Position numbers and translations under genes: made by a program. This document shows positions 24,501-28,271 of a stretch of 28,271 nt of DNA, in pieces. The stretch is from Acanthaster planci (taxonomy: Eukaryota; Echinodermata; Asteroidea; Valvatida; Acanthasteridae). Position 1 is the first letter of the stretch. Every line of letters begins with the position of its first letter. The DNA lies in the NCBI RefSeq assembly GCF_001949145.1, contig NW_019091362.1, positions 2,297,623 to 2,325,893 of the forward strand. Reading direction: 5' to 3'. The notes under the pieces were generated by a model. It was not told where the DNA came from. It did not search any database and worked only from the letters and a program-made list of their open reading frames with translations.

Positions 24501-25720
24501 CATGATTCTTCGACACTGACAACTTTTACACTTCGGTCAGAACCTACCTTGGGTCTGTTGGACCCTGTCAAAAGGGGCCTAGGCGACTGTGGTCTCCACT
24601 TGAGGATTGGACACCATGACTCCACCTCACTGAGGTAGATGAGGAAGGAGCACTCGCTGCCATCCACACCATACTTGCTGTAACAGGGGTCCGATGACCA
24701 CATTTCCCTCATCCACTGGAGGGGTGGAGTCAAGAGAACGGGGGAGTTAAGACAGACAAGGCCGAGTCAGAGAAACAAATTATGCATACACTGTGAAAGT
24801 ACATGTGCATTCAACAGACACTGTAACAATAAGAAATCAACAAGTTGGGTATACGCAAAAGTCAAGGTCATTGGAGAGCAAAACTCCTGATGGCACACTA
24901 CAATGTACATGTACATGTTGTTGGATAAGTTCAATGCATGTGAGTCAATATATTATACAGCTGTGCTCTCAGAACACTGTCTCACTCCAAAAATTGTAAT
25001 AATTAGTGTTGGTCTGCCGTCATAAAAATGATCAATCACACAGTATATAATAGTAAAACAGAGTTTAAATTAATTAAAATCATCTACAAATAGAGGTTGC
25101 AGAATTTCATCATATTTTGCTGTGAGGATTCATTGCTGATGTAATATATGTATCAAAGTTGGCCAGTGAGCAAATTTCAGGTTCATAATGTAAAAAGAAA
25201 AGACCCATAAATGAACAGTGTGTTCCTTGGATGACATGAAAGTAATTACACTCTCCCCTGGCTTGAAAAGCATACAGTTTGATCATGATGTTTGGTCAAT
25301 TTTACATAAGACAAGAATGGAAAGCAGGACACTATTCATGTCATTTACATACATACATTGTACATGTAAATTTACAGTAGAAAATTGTGGAAATTCATGT
25401 CACAGAGCAGCGATACTGGTAAGATAAATGTGAGAACACCCCTGGACATGCTGAAGCACAGCCTAAGTCGTGATCAAGATCACCACTTCAGGGCTCTCCA
25501 AAATAAAACAGTCAGAAAGTTTGGGGTAGAACGTTAGAACGATACACTGTTCTACTGAAGTTGTACCAAAAATGAATACAAATCAATTAAAATTCCCCGG
25601 TAAGCACATCATTCCCTGGAAATTTGTTTCAACTTACGGCAATTTTCCGTTCACAATCTGGGTATCCCCGAAGCTCATCTCGGAGATACGAACATTTCAT
25701 TTCTGGTTGCATAATTAAAT
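484..25720 (-). CDS. MGAT5: MGAT5-type N-acetylglucosaminyltransferase V gene, 12 exons visible, both ends outside the window
   Basis: The product transfers GlcNAc from UDP-GlcNAc in beta-1,6 linkage to the alpha-1,6 mannose arm of N-glycans, in the Golgi lumen as a type II membrane enzyme. Joined exons (5' to 3'): 25638-25720, 24548-24715, 16851-17021, 10549-10718, 9512-9646, 8595-8728, 8168-8289, 4015-4185, 2473-2619, 1288-1482, 969-1068, 484-541. All introns are GT-AG and phases agree throughout. Recognised blocks include DPCY..YGVDGS, LLTKESGFKIAE, SGGPLGELVQWSD, VYIDIVGL, DSFGTEP, HTPDNSF, NHGILSGRDLQ, FVGLGFPYEGPAPLEAIANG and YEFQCEGMLQR, all matching human MGAT5 as I remember it. The anchor/stem and the last roughly 60 residues are missing. 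MGAT5 and MGAT5B are paralogues in vertebrates; this could be the single pre-duplication gene, so the symbol is for the family. Confidence 0.95.
542..968. other. Intron between the last two visible exons
   Basis: 427 bp. Short open frames on both strands (about 710-928) show no conserved motif and no matching splice phase, so I treat them as chance. Confidence 0.7.
969..1068 (-). CDS. MGAT5: MGAT5 exon: start of cysteine-rich C-terminal region
   Basis: 100 bp; acceptor TTGCTTCCAG, donor GGATG|GTGAGT; phase 0 to 1. It reads DFCSRPKSWPPKSAMHVKVS, then DINESCNKRCMRD. Human MGAT5 reads DFCHGQVMWPPLSALQVKLA and GQSCKQVCQE, so the WPP and all three cysteines (F-C, S-C-x-x-x-C) line up. An Asn-Glu-Ser sequon overlaps the second cysteine. 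It is too short to stand out as an open frame; I found it by matching both its ends to its neighbours. Confidence 0.92.
1288..1482 (-). CDS. MGAT5: MGAT5 exon: TSQHPYAE / YEFQCEGMLQR segment
   Basis: 195 bp, 65 codons, phase 0 at both ends; acceptor CCGACCACAG, donor CAG|GTAAAG. It reads LTSQHPYAELYIGKPHVQTI, then DIQNYTALQAVVDEISQSAA and PPPYLPYEFQCEGMLQRLSI and YIEKQ. Human has TSQHPYAEVFIGRPHVWTVD and PYEFTCEGMLQRINAFIEKQ. The PPPYLPYEF stretch is a few residues longer than human. An Asn-Tyr-Thr sequon is present. Confidence 0.96.
1483..2472. other. Intron, 990 bp, nothing recognised
   Basis: A/T-rich DNA with scattered short open frames on both strands but no family resemblance. No inverted or tandem repeat of note. 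Confidence 0.7.
2473..2619 (-). CDS. MGAT5: MGAT5 exon: LFVGLGFPYEGPAPLEAIANG segment
   Basis: 147 bp, 49 codons, phase 0 at both ends; acceptor CTCTTTCAG. It reads FVGLGFPYEGPAPLEAIANG, then CIFLNPSFDPPKSKANTKFF and KNKPTDRE. The first block is nearly identical to human MGAT5 and is the usual GT-B donor-site loop and helix (the E-A-I-A-N-G turn corresponds to the Glu-containing donor motif in related folds). The donor GAG|GTTGGT is a poor match to consensus, but it restores REL-TSQHPY with the next exon as in human, so I trust it. Confidence 0.97.
2620..4014. other. Intron, 1395 bp, with a small inverted repeat
   Basis: No coding signal seen. The only structure is the inverted and direct repeat pair around 3228-3340, listed separately. 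Confidence 0.65.
3228..3340. repeat. Perfect 10-bp inverted repeat nested in a short direct repeat
   Basis: GACCTGCATC at 3244-3253 and its complement GATGCAGGTC at 3304-3313 are perfect partners 50 bp apart. Outside them, GACCAGCTTTAACACT (from about 3228) recurs as GACCAGCTTAACACT (from about 3324). This is a small duplication with a foldback; origin unknown. Confidence 0.55.
4015..4185 (-). CDS. MGAT5: MGAT5 exon: LDIIH / NHGILSGRDLQ segment
   Basis: 171 bp, 57 codons, phase 0 at both ends; acceptor TTTTCCCCCAG, donor AAG|GTAGGT. It reads DANAMKFLDIIHRKFEIHAT, then VHIDQNKTDEVGAVPPYVHN and HGILSGRDLQHLLLQTK. Human MGAT5 has LDIIHTYMEVHATV and YVKNHGILSGRDLQFLLRET. The loop between them is about five residues longer than in human and holds an Asn-Lys-Thr sequon. 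It belongs to the nucleotide-sugar-binding half of the fold. Confidence 0.96.
5421..5573. mobile_element. Foldback MITE-like element, 153 bp
   Basis: Begins TTCACAATAGTGCGCCACTA and ends with the complement of TTCACAATAGTGCGCCACCA. The terminal inverted repeats match at about 26 of 28 bases, then continue imperfectly (ACGC.TTGGC, AATTTGTC) nearly to the centre. The whole element can fold into one long hairpin. No ORF of its own. No clear target-site duplication: flanks are GGCCGT and TCGCTG. Non-autonomous DNA transposon remnant is the best reading. Confidence 0.8.
6097..6617. mobile_element. Composite inverted-repeat element, 521 bp, with nested hairpin
   Basis: Outer arms 6097-6130 and 6584-6617 are 34-bp inverted repeats with about six mismatches, sharing an identical TAAGTCACGTGACC core. 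Just inside is a second pair, 6139-6207 and 6264-6332, about 69 bp each and roughly 75-80 percent matched, with an identical 19-base inner end (TACCAAAAATAAAGC and its complement included). The rest (6333-6583) is CpG-richer than the surroundings and holds CGCGTAC/GTACGCG. No transposase seen. Flanks show no convincing target duplication. Confidence 0.72.
6926..7176. mobile_element. TIR element, family B copy 1 (about 250 bp)
   Basis: Left end TGTGACCCGCTCTGCGAAAA and right end, read on the other strand, TTGTAACGCTCTGTAAAAAT. The arms extend about 55 bp with gaps, sharing GAGCCACTTT.GAGTT. The same ends and interior words (GTTAA.GGCC.TTG.AAGAATC) occur at 8985-9237. It is non-coding and MITE-like. 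Confidence 0.72.
7469..7704. mobile_element. TIR element, probable diverged member of family A (236 bp)
   Basis: Starts GGGTCATTCCATGAGGTTGG; the right end read on the other strand starts AGAGTCATTCCATTCCAATT. The arms include a perfect inner pair TGTTACATGGGT (7512-7523) and ACCCATGTAACA (7661-7672). The GGGTCATTCC terminus and an internal TGTTAC are shared with the elements at 13737 and 16253, but the interior is different. Confidence 0.7.
8168..8289 (-). CDS. MGAT5: MGAT5 exon: HTPDNSFMGFVVE segment
   Basis: 122 bp; acceptor TTATTTGCAG, donor AAG|GTAAGG; phase 1 to 0. The junction with the preceding exon makes a Pro codon, giving MFPHTPDNSFMGFVVE as in human. The middle (SNRYETAVPGTRDNKA) is four residues shorter than the human loop and not similar to it. 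It ends LVYGKMSYMWK, matching human LVYGKVDSFWK. The variable loop is probably surface-exposed. Confidence 0.95.
8290..8594. repeat. Intron made largely of degenerate AAACACTGGTTTA repeats
   Basis: TATTTAAACACTGGTTTA occurs at about 8347 and 8409, each followed by a related AGA.CT.ACCACT. Weaker units (AAACATTGGTTTA, AATGGTTTTGAC, AATGGTTTAGAC) follow to about 8537. This is a decayed tandem array with a period near 62 bp, made of shorter sub-units. It fills most of a 305-bp intron. Confidence 0.6.
8595..8728 (-). CDS. MGAT5: MGAT5 exon: CMLRVIDSFGTEP segment
   Basis: 134 bp; acceptor ATATTTCCAG, donor TTTC|GTGAGT; phases 2 to 1. It reads CMLRVIDSFGTEPAYNIRSY, then SKRTGRKTDWGGWELLPKQF and FTMF. 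Human MGAT5 has CMLRVLDSFGTEPEFNHANY at the same place and the same W-G-x-W and Q-F-x-T-M-F spacing. The segment is part of the catalytic domain. Confidence 0.96.
8729..9511. other. Intron, 783 bp, one third of it a TIR element
   Basis: Contains family B copy 2 at 8985-9237. The remaining sequence shows no coding signal or other repeat. Confidence 0.7.
8985..9237. mobile_element. TIR element, family B copy 2 (about 250 bp)
   Basis: Right end, read on the other strand, is TGTGATCTGCTCTGTAAAAG followed by TGAGTTAGAAGTTGCC. The left end carries AATGAGTCATCAGTCACCAG then GGCAACTTTTGAGTTAAAGG. It shares ends and left interior with 6926-7176 in the same orientation. The left boundary is approximate. 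Confidence 0.68.
9512..9646 (-). CDS. MGAT5: MGAT5 exon: VYIDIVGL segment
   Basis: 135 bp, donor CTCAA|GTAAGC, phase 2 in and phase 2 out. The acceptor is ATATGCAG with a T-rich tract (TTGTTTTTTTCC) about 15 bases upstream. I chose it over a nearer ATTAG because it gives 12 residues between SLK and the conserved CP, exactly as in human MGAT5. It reads SFLKGKGVISQSCPIGGERP, then FDLVYIDIVGLKQFKKAAGP and LWKQLN. The human counterpart is CPTVGDRIVELIYIDIVGLA. Confidence 0.93.
9647..10548. other. Intron, 902 bp, with TACATGTA palindromes and a loose inverted repeat
   Basis: Overlapping TACATGTA palindromes sit at about 10001-10017 and 10073-10090. TTTGTATTCAGCTTC at 10179-10193 pairs imperfectly with GAAGTCTGAATACAAA at 10264-10279. 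No coding signal. Confidence 0.55.
10549..10718 (-). CDS. MGAT5: MGAT5 exon: start of GT-B catalytic domain (LLTKESGF, GELVQW)
   Basis: 170 bp, acceptor TCTGGCCAG, donor AAAAG|GTAACA, phase 0 to phase 2. It reads ILVHMGLLTKESGFKIAENA, then FSGGPLGELVQWSDILASLY and ILGHNLEVSVMYSSLK. This is one of the most conserved parts of the family; human MGAT5 differs at few positions. The Glu of GGPLGELVQW is, from memory of the human structure, the proposed catalytic base (Glu297 in human), and it is present here. A Rossmann-type N-terminal half of a GT-B fold is expected. Confidence 0.97.
10836..10877. repeat. Short GAAACTT tandem repeat
   Basis: GAAACTTGAAACTTGAAAGTT followed by related units GAAACTTCAAGAAACTTGAAAC; about six degenerate 7-base units. 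Confidence 0.75.
12904..13180 (-). other. Unassigned coding-like open frame inside an MGAT5 intron
   Basis: Minus-strand frame of about 90 codons to a stop, starting after a good-looking acceptor (TTTTAAAATTTTCTTCAG, boundary at 13180). It reads QFRNWNKWRVLMSPELDQER, continuing with LRFVGSQTTVKCMRYGRVAT and MKGHFCSRRIDSFVKC. A second minus frame is also open through much of it. The region is less A/T-rich than its surroundings. I recognise no family. Its phase (2 bases before the first full codon) does not fit between the flanking phase-0 MGAT5 exons, so it is not a simple cassette exon. It could be an exon of a nested gene, a repeat fragment, or chance. Confidence 0.3.
12921..12939. repeat. 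Perfect short hairpin TGTGAAAT/ATTTCACA
   Basis: Eight-base arms separated by three bases (AGC). It lies in the 3' part of the unassigned minus-strand frame. Confidence 0.6.
13737..13988. mobile_element. Family A MITE, copy 1 (about 252 bp)
   Basis: Left end GGTCATTCTATAAATTTGAG; the right end on the other strand is GGTCATTCTATAAGTTTGGG. Both arms run about 50 bp and end in CTGTCCCTGTTAC. The interior (AGAACTCATT, ATTCCAAGA, TGCAAATT, AACAAA.TRTAATAGTTTGAA, ATCAAT.TCAGTGA, TTGTCAAA) is shared, in the opposite orientation, with 16253-16495. No ORF of its own. Target duplication not visible. Confidence 0.85.
14262..14280. repeat. Near-perfect palindrome TGCATTGGT/ACCAATGCA
   Basis: Nine-base arms around a single A, followed by another AATGCAACTGCATT inverted pair. 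It is short and may be chance. Confidence 0.5.
16253..16495. mobile_element. Family A MITE, copy 2 (about 243 bp, inverted relative to copy 1)
   Basis: Left end GGGTAATTCCAGAAATTAAG; the right end on the other strand is GGGTCATTCCAGAAATTGGG. Arms carry GGTCCA, a stretch of T, and GTGTCCCT.TTAC. Read on the minus strand it aligns with 13737-13988 over its whole length, arms and interior alike. It sits about 350 bp from the MGAT5 exon at 16851. Confidence 0.85.
16851..17021 (-). CDS. MGAT5: MGAT5 exon: helical segment before the catalytic fold
   Basis: 171 bp, 57 codons, phase 0 at both ends; acceptor ATGATACAG, donor AAG|GTAGAC. It encodes ATLRKDKEGLMAILDRANAV, then KLEWVKQRIDRMWNDKWIPA and MEALQTKQNLTNREEKK. 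It aligns with the human stretch ending QAIKSLAEKQNLEKRKRKK. It looks mostly alpha-helical and charged. It has an N-linked sequon (Asn-Leu-Thr) that the human enzyme lacks here. The human basic run is reduced to REEKK (see findings). Confidence 0.93.
17960..18105. repeat. C/A-rich tract almost without G
   Basis: About 145 bases with very few G residues on the plus strand, including CCCAAACAAATC at about 18024 and CCAAACAAATCC at about 18069. It is strongly asymmetric low-complexity DNA. Confidence 0.65.
18151..18275. repeat. Tandem duplication, two copies about 65 bp apart
   Basis: ATATCATGCTTGAGG.GGAC, then CTTGTT.AACACTGCAGAAAAC, then GGAC/GACGATCCAA, occur in 18151-18210 and again in 18216-18275, with a handful of substitutions. 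The copies are recent enough to align without gaps over most of their length. Confidence 0.85.
19690..19965. repeat. Probable dispersed repeat with TGACCTTGACCTTTGACC core
   Basis: The stretch TTTCTCAAGATATTGCATT, then GTAACTGTGACCTTGACCTT, then TTGACCTTTTGGACCC, then GTTCTCAAGTTATCGGGCTG and GACACACACCC resembles a repeat type I remember from several marine invertebrate genomes. That memory is not a search result and the boundaries are approximate. No coding frame. Confidence 0.5.
22555..22584. repeat. Perfect 12-bp stem hairpin with 6-base loop
   Basis: GAGTATAGTGCC, loop CAGTTA, GGCACTATACTC. The arms pair perfectly on either strand. No flanking element structure seen. Confidence 0.8.
22885..22974. 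repeat. 90-bp inverted-repeat unit, 13-bp perfect ends
   Basis: TGAGTGACCAGAA at 22885-22897 and TTCTGGTCACTCA at 22962-22974 are perfect complements. Inside is a smaller hairpin TAGCAT/ATGCTA (about 22922-22939) and a TACATGTA palindrome. It could be a tiny MITE or a transcript hairpin. Confidence 0.65.
23311..23580. repeat. Tandem duplication, period about 141 bp
   Basis: TCAGCTCCAG..., AAATTCTCAYGAGGTA, TGCACATTGT.TTCTG.TTTAGCTTA and GAAA.AAG.TGCA occur from 23311 and again from 23452. A third copy starts at about 23570 (TTCAGCTCAG) and breaks off. A minus-strand open frame across the two copies repeats SCKLKQKTMC / SSKLKQNTMC as a result; I do not read it as a gene. Confidence 0.8.
24548..24715 (-). 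CDS. MGAT5: MGAT5 exon: WMREMW / YGVDGSECSF segment
   Basis: 168 bp, 56 codons, phase 0 at both ends, with acceptor CCCCTCCAG and donor AAG|GTAGGT. It reads WMREMWSSDPCYSKYGVDGS, then ECSFLIYLSEVESWCP. Human MGAT5 has WMKDMWRSDPCYADYGVDGS followed by TCSFFIYLSEVENWCP, with all three cysteines conserved; they are probably in disulphides of the luminal N-terminal domain. The second half (RPQSPRPLLTGSNRPK) is diverged from human and reads like a linker. Confidence 0.95.
24716..25637. other. Intron, 922 bp, nothing recognised
   Basis: A/T-rich sequence with two TACATGTA palindromes (about 24904 and 25362). No coding signal. Confidence 0.7.
25638..25720 (-). CDS. MGAT5: MGAT5 exon: first visible luminal segment
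   Basis: This 83-bp exon begins after a CTGCAG acceptor and ends at GCC|GTAAGT. It starts with two bases completing a codon (phase 1) and reads LIMQPEMKCSYLRDELRG then YPDCERKIA. Human MGAT5 has KCVLPPMDGYPHCEGKIK at this place, so two cysteines and the G-Y-P-x-C spacing are kept. It joins in frame to the W-M-R-E-M exon downstream. Weaker similarity than the other exons, but the junctions and the two cysteines make it convincing. If the missing base is G, the split codon would be Asp, as in human ADII. Confidence 0.85.
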
Positions 25721-28271
25721 CTGCAGCAAAACAAAATAAAGAAAATATTCAAAATACATATTTTCTGCCCATGCAAAGAAGCCAGTGTAGCGGTAAGTGT
25801 TCCTTGTATGTGATGTTCCAAGATAAGAGAAACTAAAGAGCAGACATTAACAGGTCTGGGGAAAAAAAACAGATACCTGGAAAAAAACACAAAGTACTGA
25901 AAAAGAGAAGTATCAGAGAAAAACAACTTGAATTTGTTAGAACACAGCTGCCTCCCACTAGCACTAAACAGTGAATAAATTATGTGCATGGTTAATGAGT
26001 AGATGTGATGAAATCAAATTACATCAAAGCCACACAAATCTATTGACCTTTGAGGTTATATGTCCCATTTATTCCTAAAATAGTTCAGGCAAATGATGTA
26101 AAAACTGCACATCTATGCATGGTATTCTTCAAACAAATCCCTGAGTGTTACATGTATATCTATGTTTTAAGAATGTGGTGAAAACTTTCTGACATGTACT
26201 GGTACATGTACGTATACAAATAGTGTTTACTTGTTTACCAATCTGTTTTTCACAACACTGTGAATGCAGTTTTGTTGATCGGTGGTAATCAATACAAGTA
26301 CACCAACATGTATGCAAAGGCCCATAAGAGCAGGACTTACTCGATCAGTGATCTTTTCAAATTTTTTTTTTTCAATAATTCACAAGGATTTTTACGGGTG
26401 ACAGGAAATGATCTTGTGTGGCTTTCATGCACAAAGTAAGGTTTTCCTCAATAATTATTAAGGTCTTGGAGTGTGCCATCGTGGATAAAATAATCAGTCA
26501 GAGGATACTAATATTTCTGAGAAGACAGGAACAAGCCTTCTGCAATTCAGGCATGGGACTGGAAAGACAGAAAACAAAAGTGGAATTAGAGAATGAAGTT
26601 AAAAGACATACATGTAACTTTCCTGGACCCATAATAAGAATACATTAGAACCCTCCTATGCTAAGATGCATTCTTGACACAGTTGTCATATCAGTCAAAA
26701 TCAGTCAAATTTCCCATACGTGTCTGTGTACTGGGGGAAATCAATTGGAAGGCATTTTTGACTGTTTTTGACGGTTAAAACAGAAGGAGGGACAGGACAT
26801 GCAAATACTCCACTTGATTTTTCGTGAAAGTTGCGAAATCCCTGAAATCTGTCAAAATCCTGAGAGGCACATCCTTGCTGAAAAAAGAGGGAAATTCCAA
26901 GCTGTGTGGGCATTGTGCAAGAACGTACTTTTCAATGTGTTATGGCAAGCTGGAAGTACATGTACCCAGTACATACAGTATATGCACACTGTAGGTACGG
27001 GAAGTAAACAAAAAAAACCAGGAAATATGTAGTTAGTTGAAGAAATGGTGATTAAAGCCTTAACCACATAACAACAGAAAAGCAATTATAAAATTAATAT
27101 TCATGAATTCAAATGTTTGATTTTTGTGTTTGAAGTTAAATTTTATAAAAACCAAACATCCTGCCTGATGTGTACACAGAGAAGGGAGGTTCCAAAAGCA
27201 GTTTTTTTGGGAGGGGACGAGGAATTTTCGGGGTTTTTTTTAGGGGGGGGAATTTTGTCAATATTTTGATGTAACCCTTTCTAGAGGATGAGGCTACATT
27301 TTGGGGCTTTTTACATGCTTTGGGAAGAAAGAGAAATAAAATACAGCTTTTAAAAAATCTGCTTCCTCTTATTTTTATTATTTCAAAATTTGGGGGGATC
27401 TATTACTTTTTGCAGGAATTCCCCCCATGCACCTGTGCACAAAACTTGCATCTTGTGCAATCACTGAGGTCTTCCTAGGATTTTACACAATACACGAGTA
27501 CCAGCGCCGGTACATGCATGCTCGACCATTTGACCTGAGCTAAATTTTGTAACTAAAAGTTGGGGGAAAAAAATCACCCAAAGAATTTATTACATACGTA
27601 CAGTATGGATTTATCAGACAGCAGGCTATCGTCTAATTTTTAATGAATTTATTATACACTTTTACACTTATACTGGTGAGAATATTTAGTAACTGTTATT
27701 TATAACTGTTATTATAATTGTTATTATTTTTGCCAGAATTTGTTATTCCAAGACTGCTTAGTGAATGAACAAATACATGTTAAAACACCACAAGGAAATG
27801 GTGACCCTCAAAACTGTGCAGAAAACTTCCAATCTTTGTTTTTAAGAAAACGTTGAGAAAGTTAATGATAGCTGTAAAGCCACGATTGATGATACACAGA
27901 ATGAAAGCGAAGAAATGAAAGTGAACTGTGACCTGATCAAGGAAATGAGTCGCATGTCAATCCCCAAAACAATTGGACGTTTATACATGTTTGCATGTAC
28001 TTGACAATCCATGTAGAGTAAATTGACATAAGAGGGAGAGATGACAAAGTCTATTTTTGGAAAACTTGGCGTCAATACAACACCTTCAGAAAATTATGAT
28101 GTGAACAAACAGAGGTTCCTGTATGCAAAAGACGTTAGAGTTCACCTAGCATTTTGGGCCAGCCTCCTTCCAAACACACATAAATCAGGACACAAACTGC
28201 CCATGAGATTTGAACTTTACAGACTTGAGCAATGCTGAAGACTAGAACAGTGCTCTCCAGTCTAGAACAGT
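25721..28271. other. Intron or upstream region of MGAT5, no exon recognised
   Basis: The next 5' exon must end in phase 1 and should encode the stem, and further up the membrane anchor. I tested several donor-like sites on the minus strand (for example GTAAGT at 26334-26339 and GTATCT near 25875); their upstream frames hit stops or have no similarity. Other contents are a homopolymer-rich patch with runs of G and T (about 27200-27430), TACATGTA palindromes near 26202 and 26957, and a small plus-strand open frame at 27846-27998. Confidence 0.55.
28242..28271. repeat. Start of a 20-bp tandem repeat at the right edge
   Basis: CTAGAACAGT at 28242-28251 recurs at 28262-28271 with GCTCTCCAGT between. 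It probably continues beyond the window. Confidence 0.5.

Larger units (their letters stand above)
17022..24547. other. Intron, 7526 bp, largest in the window
   Basis: Contains a C-rich strand-biased tract (17960-18105), a 65-bp tandem duplication (18151-18275), a probable dispersed repeat (19690-19965), a perfect hairpin (22555-22584), an inverted repeat (22885-22974) and a 141-bp tandem duplication (23311-23580). The remaining stretches (17022-17959, 18276-19689, 19966-22554, 23600-24547) show only scattered TACATGTA palindromes and short open frames with no recognised motif. Confidence 0.65.

Noticed and set aside
25860-25990. CCAG|GTATCT on the minus strand as an upstream exon end
   Set aside because: The phase could fit, but the upstream codons are only Phe-rich pyrimidine tract translation without similarity to the family.
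26316-26345. Consensus GTAAGT on the minus strand as the donor of the missing upstream MGAT5 exon
   Set aside because: In the required phase there is an in-frame stop two codons before the site, and the sequence does not resemble the MGAT5 stem.
28140-28261. Minus-strand frame with a hydrophobic stretch (ISWAVCVLIYVCLEGG) as the membrane anchor exon
   Set aside because: A donor-like GTGAAC in the right phase exists, but there is no similarity to the segment expected before ADII, and the anchor should be separated from it by a long stem. Likely chance.
1-28271. CRISPR arrays, tRNA, rRNA, prokaryotic operons, integrated virus or toxin genes
   Set aside because: No repeat-spacer pattern, no cloverleaf or rRNA core sequence, and no long uninterrupted frame that would suggest any of these.

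Overview
The window is non-coding-rich animal DNA carrying most of one multi-exon gene on the minus strand. The introns are GT-AG, AT-rich and up to 7.5 kb long. There is no operon, Shine-Dalgarno signal or compact gene packing. Many short palindromic TACATGTA tracts and foldback (MITE-like) repeats suggest a marine invertebrate. An echinoderm, hemichordate or lancelet seems likely, but that placement is an impression and not a proof.

The gene is an MGAT5-type alpha-1,6-mannosylglycoprotein 6-beta-N-acetylglucosaminyltransferase (GnT-V), a Golgi enzyme that starts the beta-1,6 branch of complex N-glycans. I could place twelve consecutive exons on the minus strand, from 25638..25720 (most 5') to 484..541 (most 3'). 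All splice junctions are GT-AG and every phase agrees from exon to exon. Together they hold 1654 coding bases, about 551 residues, and align almost without interruption with the luminal part of human MGAT5. The 5' exon(s) for the cytoplasmic tail, membrane anchor and stem lie to the right of the window or were not recognised. The final C-terminal exon(s) lie to the left of position 1. The gene is therefore cut at both ends by the window and is not broken.

Layout, right to left in gene order: 25721-28271 is intron or upstream DNA with no recognised exon. 24548-25720 holds two exons for the start of the conserved luminal region. 17022-24547 is a 7.5 kb intron with tandem duplications, hairpins and a probable dispersed repeat. 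16851-17021 is an exon. 10719-16850 is a 6.1 kb intron with two copies of one MITE family and two unexplained open frames. 8168-10718 is an exon cluster with a second MITE family in one short intron. 4186-8167 is a 4 kb intron crowded with foldback elements. 484-4185 holds the last five visible exons.

Nothing here looks like a new molecular system. The points most worth a second look are the foldback/MITE families (at least three TIR types, one present in two or three copies), a perfect 12-bp hairpin, an unassigned coding-like frame at 12.9-13.2 kb, and the loss in this protein of the basic cluster known from the human enzyme.
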